Below are positions 56,778 through 64,000 of a stretch of 64,000 nt of DNA, piece by piece. The notes below the pieces were generated by a model. The model had not been told where the DNA came from. It worked only from the letters and a program-made list of their open reading frames with translations, and searched no databases. Source of the stretch: Novacetimonas maltaceti. GTDB lineage: Bacteria > Pseudomonadota > Alphaproteobacteria > Acetobacterales > Acetobacteraceae. The first letter of the stretch is position 1; each line of letters begins with the position of its first letter. The position numbers and the translations under genes are program-made. The stretch covers positions 1 to 64,000 of the forward strand of contig NZ_POTC01000014.1 of NCBI RefSeq assembly GCF_002906255.1. The letters run 5' to 3'.

Positions 56778-57164
56778 AATTCTGTTCCATTTCTTCAATC
56801 ATGATGCATGCCGCCTTAAAACAGCCGCCATCTGTGTCCTGAATACGCACTACCCAATAAAACACCCAAATACAATACTCGTGTCATCACGGTTCAGATT
56901 AAAATACGGAAAGAACCGACAATAAACACCCAGACCCCATCACGAAACCATCATGCCGGACCTGCGCTGGACAATGGTTTTCACGATATACGGCCCTTTT
57001 CACGCAGGATTTGACCGCATCAAAATTGTAAAACACATGTTCAGATTGAAACCTGATGTAACATTTTTTAAAACTTAAAATAATGATTATTCAACCCCGC
57101 CGCGACAGGGGAAAAATCGTGCGCATCATCCTGTCACAACATGATGGGGACAGGAACAGCGACA
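56778..57164. other. Intergenic region upstream of the MucR-like gene
   Basis: This 387-base gap separates the MucR-like gene (start at 56777) from the 3' end of the ArsR gene. It is AT-rich between about 56830 and 57100 and contains no credible gene. MucR-type regulators often control their own promoters in such AT-rich DNA, which is a possible but unproven role here. Confidence 0.4.
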
Positions 57165-57596
57165 CTATTCCCCGCACGCAATGCGTGCAAAACGTGCGGC
57201 CGATACCTGCGCCGGGCGGGCGGCGGACGTGTTCGTTCCCACTGCCGGACTGTCCTGTACGCCGGGAACCGCGTCAGAGATATCGACCTCCGGGTCCATT
57301 ATTGAAAACATCAGGCGAATACGTGTCGCTTCTTCGTCCGTAATGATCCGGTAGATGACCTGGCGCGCTTCCTTCCGCGTCACGACGATTTCCGCCCGCC
57401 GCAATTCCGCAAGCTGCTGGCTCAGTGTTGGCTGGCCTATACTTGTGGCGCTTTCGATCTGGCCGACGCTCTTCTCCCCTTCCAGCAGGGTCGCAAGCAC
57501 CAGCAACCGCTGGGGCTGGGCAAAGAGGCGCAGGCGCTGGGCCAGAAGTTCCGCGGCCTCACGCGTGCGGGGAAGCCTGTCCATTATCGCATTCAT
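57165..57596 (-). CDS. ArsR-family transcriptional regulator
   Basis: The 143-residue protein has the ArsR winged helix (LFAQPQRLLVLATLLEGEKSVGQIESATSIGQPTLSQQLAELRRAEIVVTRKEARQVIYRI), close to the BigR/SqrR group that senses reactive sulfur. The only cysteine is near the C-terminus (ARIACGE), so the two-cysteine sulfide switch of BigR is not present and sensing must differ. It is divergent from a DUF442 gene, a typical BigR-regulated partner. A start at the ATG at 57584 is also possible. Confidence 0.85.
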   Translation of the reverse strand: MNAIMDRLPRTREAAELLAQRLRLFAQPQRLLVLATLLEGEKSVGQIESATSIGQPTLSQQLAELRRAEIVVTRKEARQVIYRIITDEEATRIRLMFSIMDPEVDISDAVPGVQDSPAVGTNTSAARPAQVSAARFARIACGE

Positions 57597-57898
57597 GATC
57601 AGTTACCGTAACATTGCCGAAATCCGACGGCCGTAAATAAAAAGGAAGCCACTTCCTAATCCCACGACGGACATATGCAACCCTGCCGTCACCACCATGT
57701 TGACACGCCCGGCGTGCCGACATGGACCTGCCCTCCGCCGTAATACCAATTACGCCGGTGACGGGGCGGGAGTTTACATAAAATACGGATTATTTTACAT
57801 ACACGAATATATTAATCAGTTAACGGTTTGCCATCCTCCGGCGGATGGGCGCATACCCGGATACTTACTTCCCGCGCACCGGATTCAGGATTCATACG
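57597..57898. promoter_or_regulatory. Divergent control region between the ArsR and DUF442 genes
   Basis: The 302 bases hold the promoters of both genes. An AT-rich part at about 57776-57825 (TACATACACGAATATATTAATC) is the most likely promoter and operator area. I could not define the ArsR operator exactly. No gene with a credible start lies in it. Confidence 0.35.
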
Positions 57899-58231
57899 AT
57901 GCAACTCTATGCCCTCAGCCCCGACTTCACCGCCGCGTCACAGATCACGCCCGATGACCTGCCCACGATCGTCAGTCAGGGATTCCGCAGCATCATCTGC
58001 ATGCGCCCCGATGCGGAGGAATATGGGCAGCCGACAGCCGAAAGCCTGAAGGACGCCGCCGTGGCCGCCGGCCTGCAGTTCGCCTTCCTGCCCGTGGTGC
58101 CGGGGCACATCACCGAACATGAAGTCACGCAGATGCGCCGGGCGCTGAAGGAAATGAACGGCCCGATTCTGGGCTACTGCCGTTCGGGCAACCGCGTCGG
58201 GCAACTCTGGACCCTTGCCCAGCAGGGCTGA
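57899..58231 (+). CDS. DUF442 (Blh-like) phosphatase-fold protein
   Basis: The 110-residue protein resembles the DUF442/TIGR01244 family (beta-lactamase hydrolase-like, Blh). It shows ALSPDFTAASQITPDDLPTIVSQGFRSIICMRPD and the phosphatase P-loop GYCRSGNRVGQLW (Cys-x5-Arg). Related proteins are fused to or act with sulfur dioxygenase in sulfide detoxification under BigR control. The ATG at 57899 has AGGAT seven bases upstream. The ArsR regulator on the other strand is its likely controller. No dioxygenase domain is attached. Confidence 0.82.
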   Translation: MQLYALSPDFTAASQITPDDLPTIVSQGFRSIICMRPDAEEYGQPTAESLKDAAVAAGLQFAFLPVVPGHITEHEVTQMRRALKEMNGPILGYCRSGNRVGQLWTLAQQG

Positions 58232-58281
58232 TCCGTCCCGTCGCAGCAGTTCCGCCACCTTCACGTTTCAGGGATCGCGTC

Positions 58282-59502
58282 ATGCCCACGGTCGTCCTGG
58301 CCCACTGTCTGGATTTCGTGACATGGCGCAACGCCACGCGCACCCTGATCCTGCACGATGTCGCGGCGGAGGAGATCACGTGGCGCATCCGTGACCCGGC
58401 GGATACGGCCACGCCCGTCGGCCTCACCCCTCCCCTGCGCGTCGATGCGCAGGCACGCGCCACCTTTGGTGTCCCGCGCACGCTGATGCGCCTGGTCGAA
58501 GACGTGATGCAGACGGGGGCGCCGGACCGCCTTGACCTCGCCTACCGACTGGTGCTGCGGCAGGTTCGCGGGACAACCCCTTCCCATGCCGAGGACGCCG
58601 ATGGCACGCGCGCCCGTCACCTTGCGCAGGAGGCATGCGAACAGACACGTGCGTTCCGGGCACATGTCGCGGCATCGGACACGCCTGCCGATGCCCTGCG
58701 CTGGGACCGGCCCGGCGGCTTTGTCGCACAATGCAATGCACGCTTCGTCACCCTGCAGTTTTCGTTTCACCCGTGGCGGATGGAACTGCAGGACAACATG
58801 ATGCAGTGGGATGGCACCTCGCTGCACCTCGGCGCGCCGCTACAGGACGCCGATCCCGCTTCCTTTCCCTCCCCCGCGCTGCCACTGGTGGAGGGGATGG
58901 ACATCGACCGCATCACCGCCCTGCCTGCCGTGGCGGAGACCGCGCGTTCCTGCCTGGTCTGCGCCATGGCGCACCATGCGACCCAGACCGTCTTTGGCGA
59001 GGGCGAGGCAACAGCCCCCCTCATGTTCGTGGGCGAACAACCCGGCGACCAGGAAGACCGGATCGGCCGCCCCTTCGTCGGCCCGGCGGGGCAGTTGTTC
59101 GACCGCGCCCTGCAGGAAGCCGGCATCGCGCGCGATCATGTTTATGTGACCAATACGGTCAAGCATTTCAAATTCTTCAACCGCAACGGCCGGCGCATCC
59201 ACCAGAAGGCCGGGGTGGAGGAAATCCGCGCCTGCGCCCCATGGCTGCAGGCGGAACGCCGGCTGATTCGCCCCCGGCTGCTGGTGATGCTGGGCGCGAC
59301 TGCGGCCAGCGCAATCCTGCAACGTCCTGTCGTTATAGGACGCGAAAGATCACGTCCGGTGACGCTCGACGACGGGACGTGCGGGCTGGTGACGGTCCAC
59401 CCCTCCTTCCTGCTGCGCCAGCCCACAGAAGAGGCGCGAACCCGCGAATACCAGCGCTTTGTCGAGGATCTGCGCCTTGCGGGCCGCCTGATTGCGGCGT
59501 GA
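58282..59502 (+). CDS. DUF4130 domain fused to UdgX-type uracil-DNA glycosylase
   Basis: The 406-residue protein has two parts. Residues about 1-235 are a DUF4130-like domain of unknown function often fused to or near UdgX. Residues about 240-405 are a family 4-like uracil-DNA glycosylase with GEQPGDQEDRIGRPFVGPAGQLFDRAL and VTVHPSFLLR. The loop NRNGRRIHQKAG carries the RRIH motif of UdgX, with His307 at the place of the residue that forms a covalent bond with the abasic site after uracil removal. UdgX-type proteins thus make suicide crosslinks at uracil in DNA. Assignment by motif is firm; the role of the N-terminal domain is unknown. Confidence 0.88.
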   Translation: MPTVVLAHCLDFVTWRNATRTLILHDVAAEEITWRIRDPADTATPVGLTPPLRVDAQARATFGVPRTLMRLVEDVMQTGAPDRLDLAYRLVLRQVRGTTPSHAEDADGTRARHLAQEACEQTRAFRAHVAASDTPADALRWDRPGGFVAQCNARFVTLQFSFHPWRMELQDNMMQWDGTSLHLGAPLQDADPASFPSPALPLVEGMDIDRITALPAVAETARSCLVCAMAHHATQTVFGEGEATAPLMFVGEQPGDQEDRIGRPFVGPAGQLFDRALQEAGIARDHVYVTNTVKHFKFFNRNGRRIHQKAGVEEIRACAPWLQAERRLIRPRLLVMLGATAASAILQRPVVIGRERSRPVTLDDGTCGLVTVHPSFLLRQPTEEARTREYQRFVEDLRLAGRLIAA

Positions 59503-59773
59503 TCTGGATTCCATCCATTCACGAATGGAACAAATGAGGCGCGGATATCCTTTCCATGGCAGGCACTTCATGCCCTGCCACGAGGAAAGCCAATGACTGA
59601 TATGCGCTCCCGACACCGTTACCTGCCGCATTCTTGGTTTATCAAGGGACCGCCCCCAGTACCGCCGGAAGCCGCATATTGTGCCTGCTGACCTGAAGAT
59701 CGTTCCCTCTTTCATCGCGCGTGTCTTTCGTGGACGAGATTTCTCGATTCTCTCGCCCCCCGGCTATAACCGC

Positions 59774-61879
59774 ATGAGTCGCCTCAAGTGGCTCTACGCT
59801 CCCACGCCAGAGGCGCTGGCCTTTGCGCTGCGCACGACGTTCGCCGCCCTCATGGCGCTGACCATCGCGATGTGGATGGAACTCGACAGCCCGCCATGGG
59901 CGGCCATGACCGTGTGGATCGTGGCGCAGGGATCGCGCGGGGAAAGCCTGTCAAAGGCGCGATGGCGCCTGGTGGGCACGGCGCTTGGCGCGACCAGCGC
60001 GGTGGTGATCGTCTGTTCCTTCCCACAGGCGCCGTGGCTGTTCTTCCCGGCGCTGAGCATCTGGATCGGCATCTGCTGCGGTTGCGCGACACTGGTGCGC
60101 AACTTCCGTTCCTACGCGCTGGTGCTGTCGGGCTATACATGTGCGATCATCGCGCTCGCGGCCAGTCAGGACCCCGACAACATCTTCATGATTACCATGT
60201 CGCGCACGACCTACATCGTGCTCGGCATCTCGTGCGAGACGCTGGTCGCGGTGCTGTTCGCGCACAACCTCGCCACCGCCGCGAAGAAGAACATGCGGCA
60301 GAAGATCCAGACCGCGCTGAGCACCTCCACCGAAGCGGTGGCGAACCTGCTGGCGGGGGACGAGCAGGCATTCGTGCGTTCGCGCGCGCTGTTCGGCACG
60401 ATCCTGTCGATCAATGACCAGATCGAATTCAGCGAAGTGGAGATGGGCCCCCACGGGCATGAGGGCGACCATGCGCGCGCGGCCCTTGCGGCGGTCTCCG
60501 TCCTGCTGTCGCGCGGACTGGGGATGATGGCGCGCATCAAGGCGCTGGGCACGGTCAATCCGGTCTTTACCGAAACCAGCCTGCTGACGCGCTCCTTCCT
60601 GCTTGGCCTTCCGGCGCGGCTGGAATCCGACACGCAGATCCCGCAGGTCATGTCGGACCTGCAGGACCTGCGCAGCGTCTGCCGCCAGCGCATCATCGAC
60701 GCTCTGACCGAAGAACTCGCCGCAGTGGAGCCGCACGATACGGAGACGATCGAACGGCTGCTCAACTGCCGCATCCTGCACAATGCGCTTGATGAACTCC
60801 TGGGGGAACTGGAACAGGCGGTCGCGGAATTCGACGCCAGCCAGCACGAGATCCGTGGCGACCATTTCCATTTCCGCCTGCAGGCCCACCGCGATTTCAA
60901 GGAAGCCCTGTACAACGGCATCCGCGCGGCGGTCGCGATCGGCGCGTCGGCGCTGATCTGGGAAATCACGGCGTGGCCGAACGGCATCGGCTTCATCACC
61001 ATGGTCGCCGTGACATGCGGCCTGTTCGCCACGCGTGAAAACCCGGTCCTCGGCACCATGAACTTCCTGCGCGGCGCGTGCTGGGCGGTGTTCGTGTCGG
61101 CCTTCCTCGTGCTGCTGTTCGTCCCGCGCCCTGCGGAATTCGAAATGCTGGCCGCCGTGCTTGCCCTGCCGATGATCGCGGGCGGCCTTGCGGCGCGCAA
61201 CCCGGCGACGGCGGGGGCGGCCGCGTCCTATTCGCTGTTCCTGCCTGCCCTTGTCGGCCCGGGCAACCAGACGCGCCTGAACGAAATCGCCTATTTCAAC
61301 GCGGCCTTCGCCCTGCTGTGCAGCATCGGCTTCGCCGTGCTGATCTTCCGTGCCGTGCTGCCGTTCGACAGTGACGAGGAACGCTGGCGCATGCGCAACC
61401 GCACCCTGCATGACCTGCGCCACCTGGCGTCGGCCAACCCGCTGCCGCAGCCGCGGGCGTGGATCGGGCGCAACACCGACCGCTTCTCCCGCCTGATCCG
61501 CCATGCGGGGCCGACCCCTTCCCCCACGATCGAGGCCTACCTGCAGGGCACGCTGTCGGCCATGACGATCGGGCTGAACATCATCCGCCTGCGCGTCGTG
61601 CTGGAACGCAGCAAGCTGCCGGACTCCGCCAACCGCGCGATCACGCTGTTCCTGCACCGCATGGCGCAGTTCAGCGGCCGCTATGGCCGCACCGCCCGCG
61701 TGGCGCGTGGCGCGACGCGGGTGCTGCGCGTGCTGGAGGGGAAGGAAACCAACATCACCGCCCGCGTGGAAATGACGCGCGCCATTGCCTATCTGCTGGT
61801 CATTTCCTATGAACTGGATGCGAACGCGGCGTTCCTTGACGCCTCGCAACCCTACCGCTCCAGCGAGATGATCGGCTAG
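59774..61879 (+). CDS. FUSC-family inner-membrane transporter (aromatic acid exporter-like)
   Basis: The protein has two membrane bundles separated by a large cytoplasmic part, the layout of the FUSC/AaeB group. The first bundle begins APTPEALAFALRTTFAALMALTIAMWMELDSPPWAAMTVWIVAQGSRGESLSKARWRLVGT. The second begins near residue 415 with ALYNGIRAAVAIGASALIWEITAWPNG. Both end in the typical TRENPVLG or PSTTRN-like turns. The likely substrate is an aromatic or organic acid to be exported. I use the ATG at 59774 (701 residues); a GTG at 59681 with a GGAAG site eight bases upstream is the alternative. Confidence 0.8.
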   Translation: MSRLKWLYAPTPEALAFALRTTFAALMALTIAMWMELDSPPWAAMTVWIVAQGSRGESLSKARWRLVGTALGATSAVVIVCSFPQAPWLFFPALSIWIGICCGCATLVRNFRSYALVLSGYTCAIIALAASQDPDNIFMITMSRTTYIVLGISCETLVAVLFAHNLATAAKKNMRQKIQTALSTSTEAVANLLAGDEQAFVRSRALFGTILSINDQIEFSEVEMGPHGHEGDHARAALAAVSVLLSRGLGMMARIKALGTVNPVFTETSLLTRSFLLGLPARLESDTQIPQVMSDLQDLRSVCRQRIIDALTEELAAVEPHDTETIERLLNCRILHNALDELLGELEQAVAEFDASQHEIRGDHFHFRLQAHRDFKEALYNGIRAAVAIGASALIWEITAWPNGIGFITMVAVTCGLFATRENPVLGTMNFLRGACWAVFVSAFLVLLFVPRPAEFEMLAAVLALPMIAGGLAARNPATAGAAASYSLFLPALVGPGNQTRLNEIAYFNAAFALLCSIGFAVLIFRAVLPFDSDEERWRMRNRTLHDLRHLASANPLPQPRAWIGRNTDRFSRLIRHAGPTPSPTIEAYLQGTLSAMTIGLNIIRLRVVLERSKLPDSANRAITLFLHRMAQFSGRYGRTARVARGATRVLRVLEGKETNITARVEMTRAIAYLLVISYELDANAAFLDASQPYRSSEMIG

Positions 61880-61925
61880 GAACGGCGGGAGACCATTTTT
61901 CACCCCTCGCATCAACCGGGGCCAC

Positions 61926-63251
61926 ATGACCGCAGCGCGCATGCACGATACCCTCGCCCTGCGGGGACGGGTGGTCACCTTCCGCGACAACCCGTTTGTC
62001 ACCGACCCGGTTGCCGCCCTCCATCATGAGGAAGACGGGCTGGTCATCATCCGCGACGGGCGGATCGAACGGATGGGCGCGTATGCGGATACCCTGCCCC
62101 ACCTGCCCGCCGGCACGCAGGTGGTGCATTATCCCGACTGCCTGATTTCCGCCGGTTTCGTGGACACCCATGTCCATTACCCGCAACTGCCGATGATCGC
62201 CGCCTATGGTGAACAGTTGCTGGAATGGCTGGAACGCTACACCTTCCCGACCGAAAGCCGCTTTTGCGACCCGGCCCATGCGCACGACATCGCGCGCCGG
62301 TTCCTGACCGAACTGCTGCGATGCGGCACGACCACGGCGGCCGTTTTCTGTACCGTGCATCCCCAGTCGGTGGAGGCGTTCTTTACCGAATCAGAGCGCC
62401 TCAACACGCTGATGATCGCAGGCAAGGTGCTGATGGACCGCAACGCGCCCCCCGACCTGCGCGATACGGCCCAGGGCGGATATGACGACTCCCTCGCACT
62501 GATGGAGCACTGGCACGGGCGCGGGCGGCAGATGTATGCCGTCACCCCCCGCTTCGCCCCCACGAGCAGCGAGGAACAGCTTGAACTTGCCGGCGCACTG
62601 CTTGCGCGCGACGACAGCGTGTTCATGCAGACCCACCTTGCGGAAAATGTGGATGAAGTCGCATGGGTGCGCCAACTGTTTCCCGCGCGGCGTTCGTATC
62701 TGGATGTCTATGCACATGCGGGACTGGTGCGCCCGCGTGCCATCCTTGGCCATGCCATCCATGTTGATGAACCCGACCTTGCGACCTGCCATGACAGCGG
62801 ATGCGCGCTGGCGCACTGCCCGACCTCCAACCTGTTCCTTGGCAGCGGCAGCTTCCGCCTGTTCGATGCGATGGACCCGCGTCGTCCAGTGCGTGTCGGG
62901 CTGGGGACGGACATTGGCGCGGGCACCAGCCTGTCGCAGTTGCAGAGCCTGAACGAAGCCTACAAGATCGCGCAGGGCACCGGCCATCGCCTCCATCCCG
63001 CGCAGGCGTTCTGGCTGGCGACGGCGGGCGGTGCACGCGCGCTGCACCTCGACCACAGGATCGGGACGATCGCTCCGGGGATGGAGGCCGACCTGTGCAT
63101 CCTCGACCCGGCCGCGACACCGCTGCAGGCCCTGCGCGCGCAGTCGTGCGATTCGATCAGCGACCTGCTGTTTTCCCTGATGATGCTGGGCGATGACCGC
63201 AGCATCCGCGCAACCTATGTCGCGGGACGCAAGGTGCATGAACGTGCCTGA
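61926..63251 (+). CDS. guaD: Guanine deaminase
   Basis: GuaD converts guanine to xanthine. The 441-residue amidohydrolase has the zinc ligands HVHYPQ near residue 82, MQTHLAENVDE, GHAIHVDEPDL, and GLGTDIGAG near 330. The middle also holds ARRFLTELLRCGTTTAAVFCTVHPQSVEAFF and APTSSEEQLELAGALL, typical of guanine deaminases rather than other amidohydrolases. It starts 46 bases after the transporter gene on the same strand. The gene ends before the repeat and tRNA region. Confidence 0.93.
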   Translation: MTAARMHDTLALRGRVVTFRDNPFVTDPVAALHHEEDGLVIIRDGRIERMGAYADTLPHLPAGTQVVHYPDCLISAGFVDTHVHYPQLPMIAAYGEQLLEWLERYTFPTESRFCDPAHAHDIARRFLTELLRCGTTTAAVFCTVHPQSVEAFFTESERLNTLMIAGKVLMDRNAPPDLRDTAQGGYDDSLALMEHWHGRGRQMYAVTPRFAPTSSEEQLELAGALLARDDSVFMQTHLAENVDEVAWVRQLFPARRSYLDVYAHAGLVRPRAILGHAIHVDEPDLATCHDSGCALAHCPTSNLFLGSGSFRLFDAMDPRRPVRVGLGTDIGAGTSLSQLQSLNEAYKIAQGTGHRLHPAQAFWLATAGGARALHLDHRIGTIAPGMEADLCILDPAATPLQALRAQSCDSISDLLFSLMMLGDDRSIRATYVAGRKVHERA

Positions 63252-63280
63252 CACGGGATATGGGCTGCTTTTTACAAAGG

Positions 63281-63329
63281 CAGCTTCTTCCGAAGCTTTT
63301 TGAAAAAAGCTTCACCAGAGACTTCTTCT
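63281..63329 (-). repeat. Dispersed palindromic repeat, copy 2
   Basis: This copy has the core GAAGCTTTTT...AAAAGCTTC and the flanks AGAAGTCTCTGGTGAAGC and CGGAAGAAGCTG when read on the minus strand. It is related to the copy at 441-485 in reverse orientation, with one extra T in the core. A second small hairpin (GCTGC...GCAGC) lies beside it. It follows the 3' end of guaD. Confidence 0.7.
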
Positions 63330-63392
63330 GTTTTCTGGGATTTTCCAGGGGCGTCCGGTCCAGCATGACCGTGAACAGCCCCTTATGCGACA

Positions 63393-63483
<91 letters not shown>

Positions 63484-63617
63484 AATGTCAGCGGTGTTGG
63501 TGCGGGCTTATACGGTGCGCCCGCCACGTGTGCAAGGGGGCGATGGATATTTTTTGCATCCCCCTGCCCCCTTGCCCGCAGGCGGGCGGGGAATTGCGAA
63601 AAAAGCGGGAATAGCGG

Positions 63618-63646
63618 TTGACGGGCCGGGAATAGCCCGATAGAAG
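63618..63646 (+). promoter_or_regulatory. Candidate promoter of rplU
   Basis: A -35 box TTGACG (63618-63623) and a -10-like TAGAAG (63641-63646) are separated by exactly 17 bases, about 140 bases before rplU. The -35 is a near-perfect match; the -10 has four of six consensus bases. It is the best promoter-like sequence in the gap. Confidence 0.45.
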
Positions 63647-63787
63647 CCAGCCCTCAAATCCCTGCGCAGAACAGGGGGTGCCGCGCGTGGTTTCGCGGCC
63701 AATGTCAAAAAGCGACCGGGCCATGCCGCCTGCACCCTTCCTCCCGATGGGGCCGCGCTGACCCAGAGATCGGAAAGATAGAGAATT

Positions 63788-64000
63788 ATGTTTGCAGTCA
63801 TCCGCACGGGCGGAAAGCAGTACCGCGTTTCCAAGGACACCGTCCTGAAGATCGAGAAGCTGGAAGCCGAAGCCGGCGCCACCATCACGTTCGACCAGGT
63901 CCTCGCCGTTGGCGGCGAAGGCGAAGCGAAGATCGGCAGCCCCACCGTTGCCGGCGCGACCGTCACCGCGACCGTGATCGCGCAGGACCGTCTGGCGAAG
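63788..64000 (+). CDS. rplU: 50S ribosomal protein L21 (partial)
   Basis: The first 71 residues are visible and the gene runs off the right edge. It starts at the ATG at 63788 with [43 protein letters not shown], the standard N-terminus of L21. In alphaproteobacteria rpmA (L27) usually follows. No strong ribosome site is seen beyond a purine-rich GGAAAGATAGAGAA before the start. The homology to L21 is unambiguous. Confidence 0.96.
   Translation, partial: MFAVIRTGGKQYRVSKDTVLKIEKLEAEAGATITFDQVLAVGGEGEAKIGSPTVAGATVTATVIAQDRLAK

Noticed and set aside
59512-59605. Hairpins after the UdgX gene (CCATTC/GAATGG and TGGCAGG/CCTGCCA) as terminators
   Set aside because: Both stems are short and no T-run follows on either strand, so a terminator call is not supported.
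59951-62002. 683-codon minus-strand frame opposite the FUSC transporter
   Set aside because: It is antisense to clear membrane segments and is composed of Arg/Gln/His/Asp-rich shadow sequence.

Overview
The window is GC-rich by eye and alphaproteobacterial. The GC-rich third codon positions, MucR/Ros regulator, class II ribonucleotide reductase, GhrA/TonB/MHS-type catabolic genes and the dispersed GAAGCTTTTT-hairpin repeat fit an acetic acid bacterium (Acetobacteraceae, Komagataeibacter/Gluconacetobacter type). That assignment is inference from gene content and sequence style; no 16S gene is present.

Layout. 1-3.1 kb: the end of a glycine-rich exported protein gene and a cobalamin-dependent ribonucleotide reductase (minus) with a putative pair of NrdR boxes. 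3.4-11.3 kb: a complete type I-E CRISPR-Cas adaptation and Cascade locus on the minus strand (cse1-cse2-cas7-cas5-cas6e-cas1-cas2, an AT-rich leader, then 29 repeats with decayed repeats at the far end). 11.7-22.9 kb: a catabolic and transport cluster arranged around a GntR regulator. Its minus arm is TonB receptor, MHS/MFS transporter, hydroxyacid dehydrogenase and flavin monooxygenase. Its plus arm is a frameshifted APH-type kinase, a class III aminotransferase and an FAD oxidoreductase. 23.0-25.7 kb: cas3, on the same strand as Cascade but separated from it by this cluster, with degenerate CRISPR-like repeats just past its 3' end.

25.8-46.4 kb: a large island that I read as a variant of the Dpd (7-deazaguanine DNA modification/restriction) system. 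dpdA (TGT-like transglycosylase), dpdB (DGQHR protein) and a VUT-family precursor transporter form a modification and uptake operon. A translationally coupled dpdF-G-H-I set lies downstream on the same strand. Facing it on the plus strand are a Dna2/Cas4-like iron-sulfur PD-(D/E)XK nuclease and a 2122-residue protein that fuses an SF1 (UPF1/Dna2-like) helicase to a DpdJ-like SF2 helicase. No dpdD, dpdE or dpdK counterparts and no preQ0 biosynthesis genes are seen. The nuclease and fused helicase may replace the usual restriction effectors. This is the most unusual part of the window.

47.2-64 kb: conserved chromosome. It holds guaA (whose 3' end abuts the island), a small exported protein, NUDIX, a receiver-domain protein, a GT39 transferase with a GT2 remnant, Lrp, trxB, LysR, ihfB, sppA, a MucR homologue, ArsR with a DUF442 phosphatase-like gene, a UdgX fusion, a FUSC transporter, guanine deaminase, tRNA-Ser(CGA) and the start of rplU.

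Functional picture: two DNA-level immunity systems (CRISPR-Cas I-E and a Dpd-like system) lie next to each other. CRISPR adaptation probably uses IHF, whose beta subunit is encoded in the same window. Two genes are out of frame by one base in homopolymers (C9 and T9), which could be slippage, decay or sequencing error.
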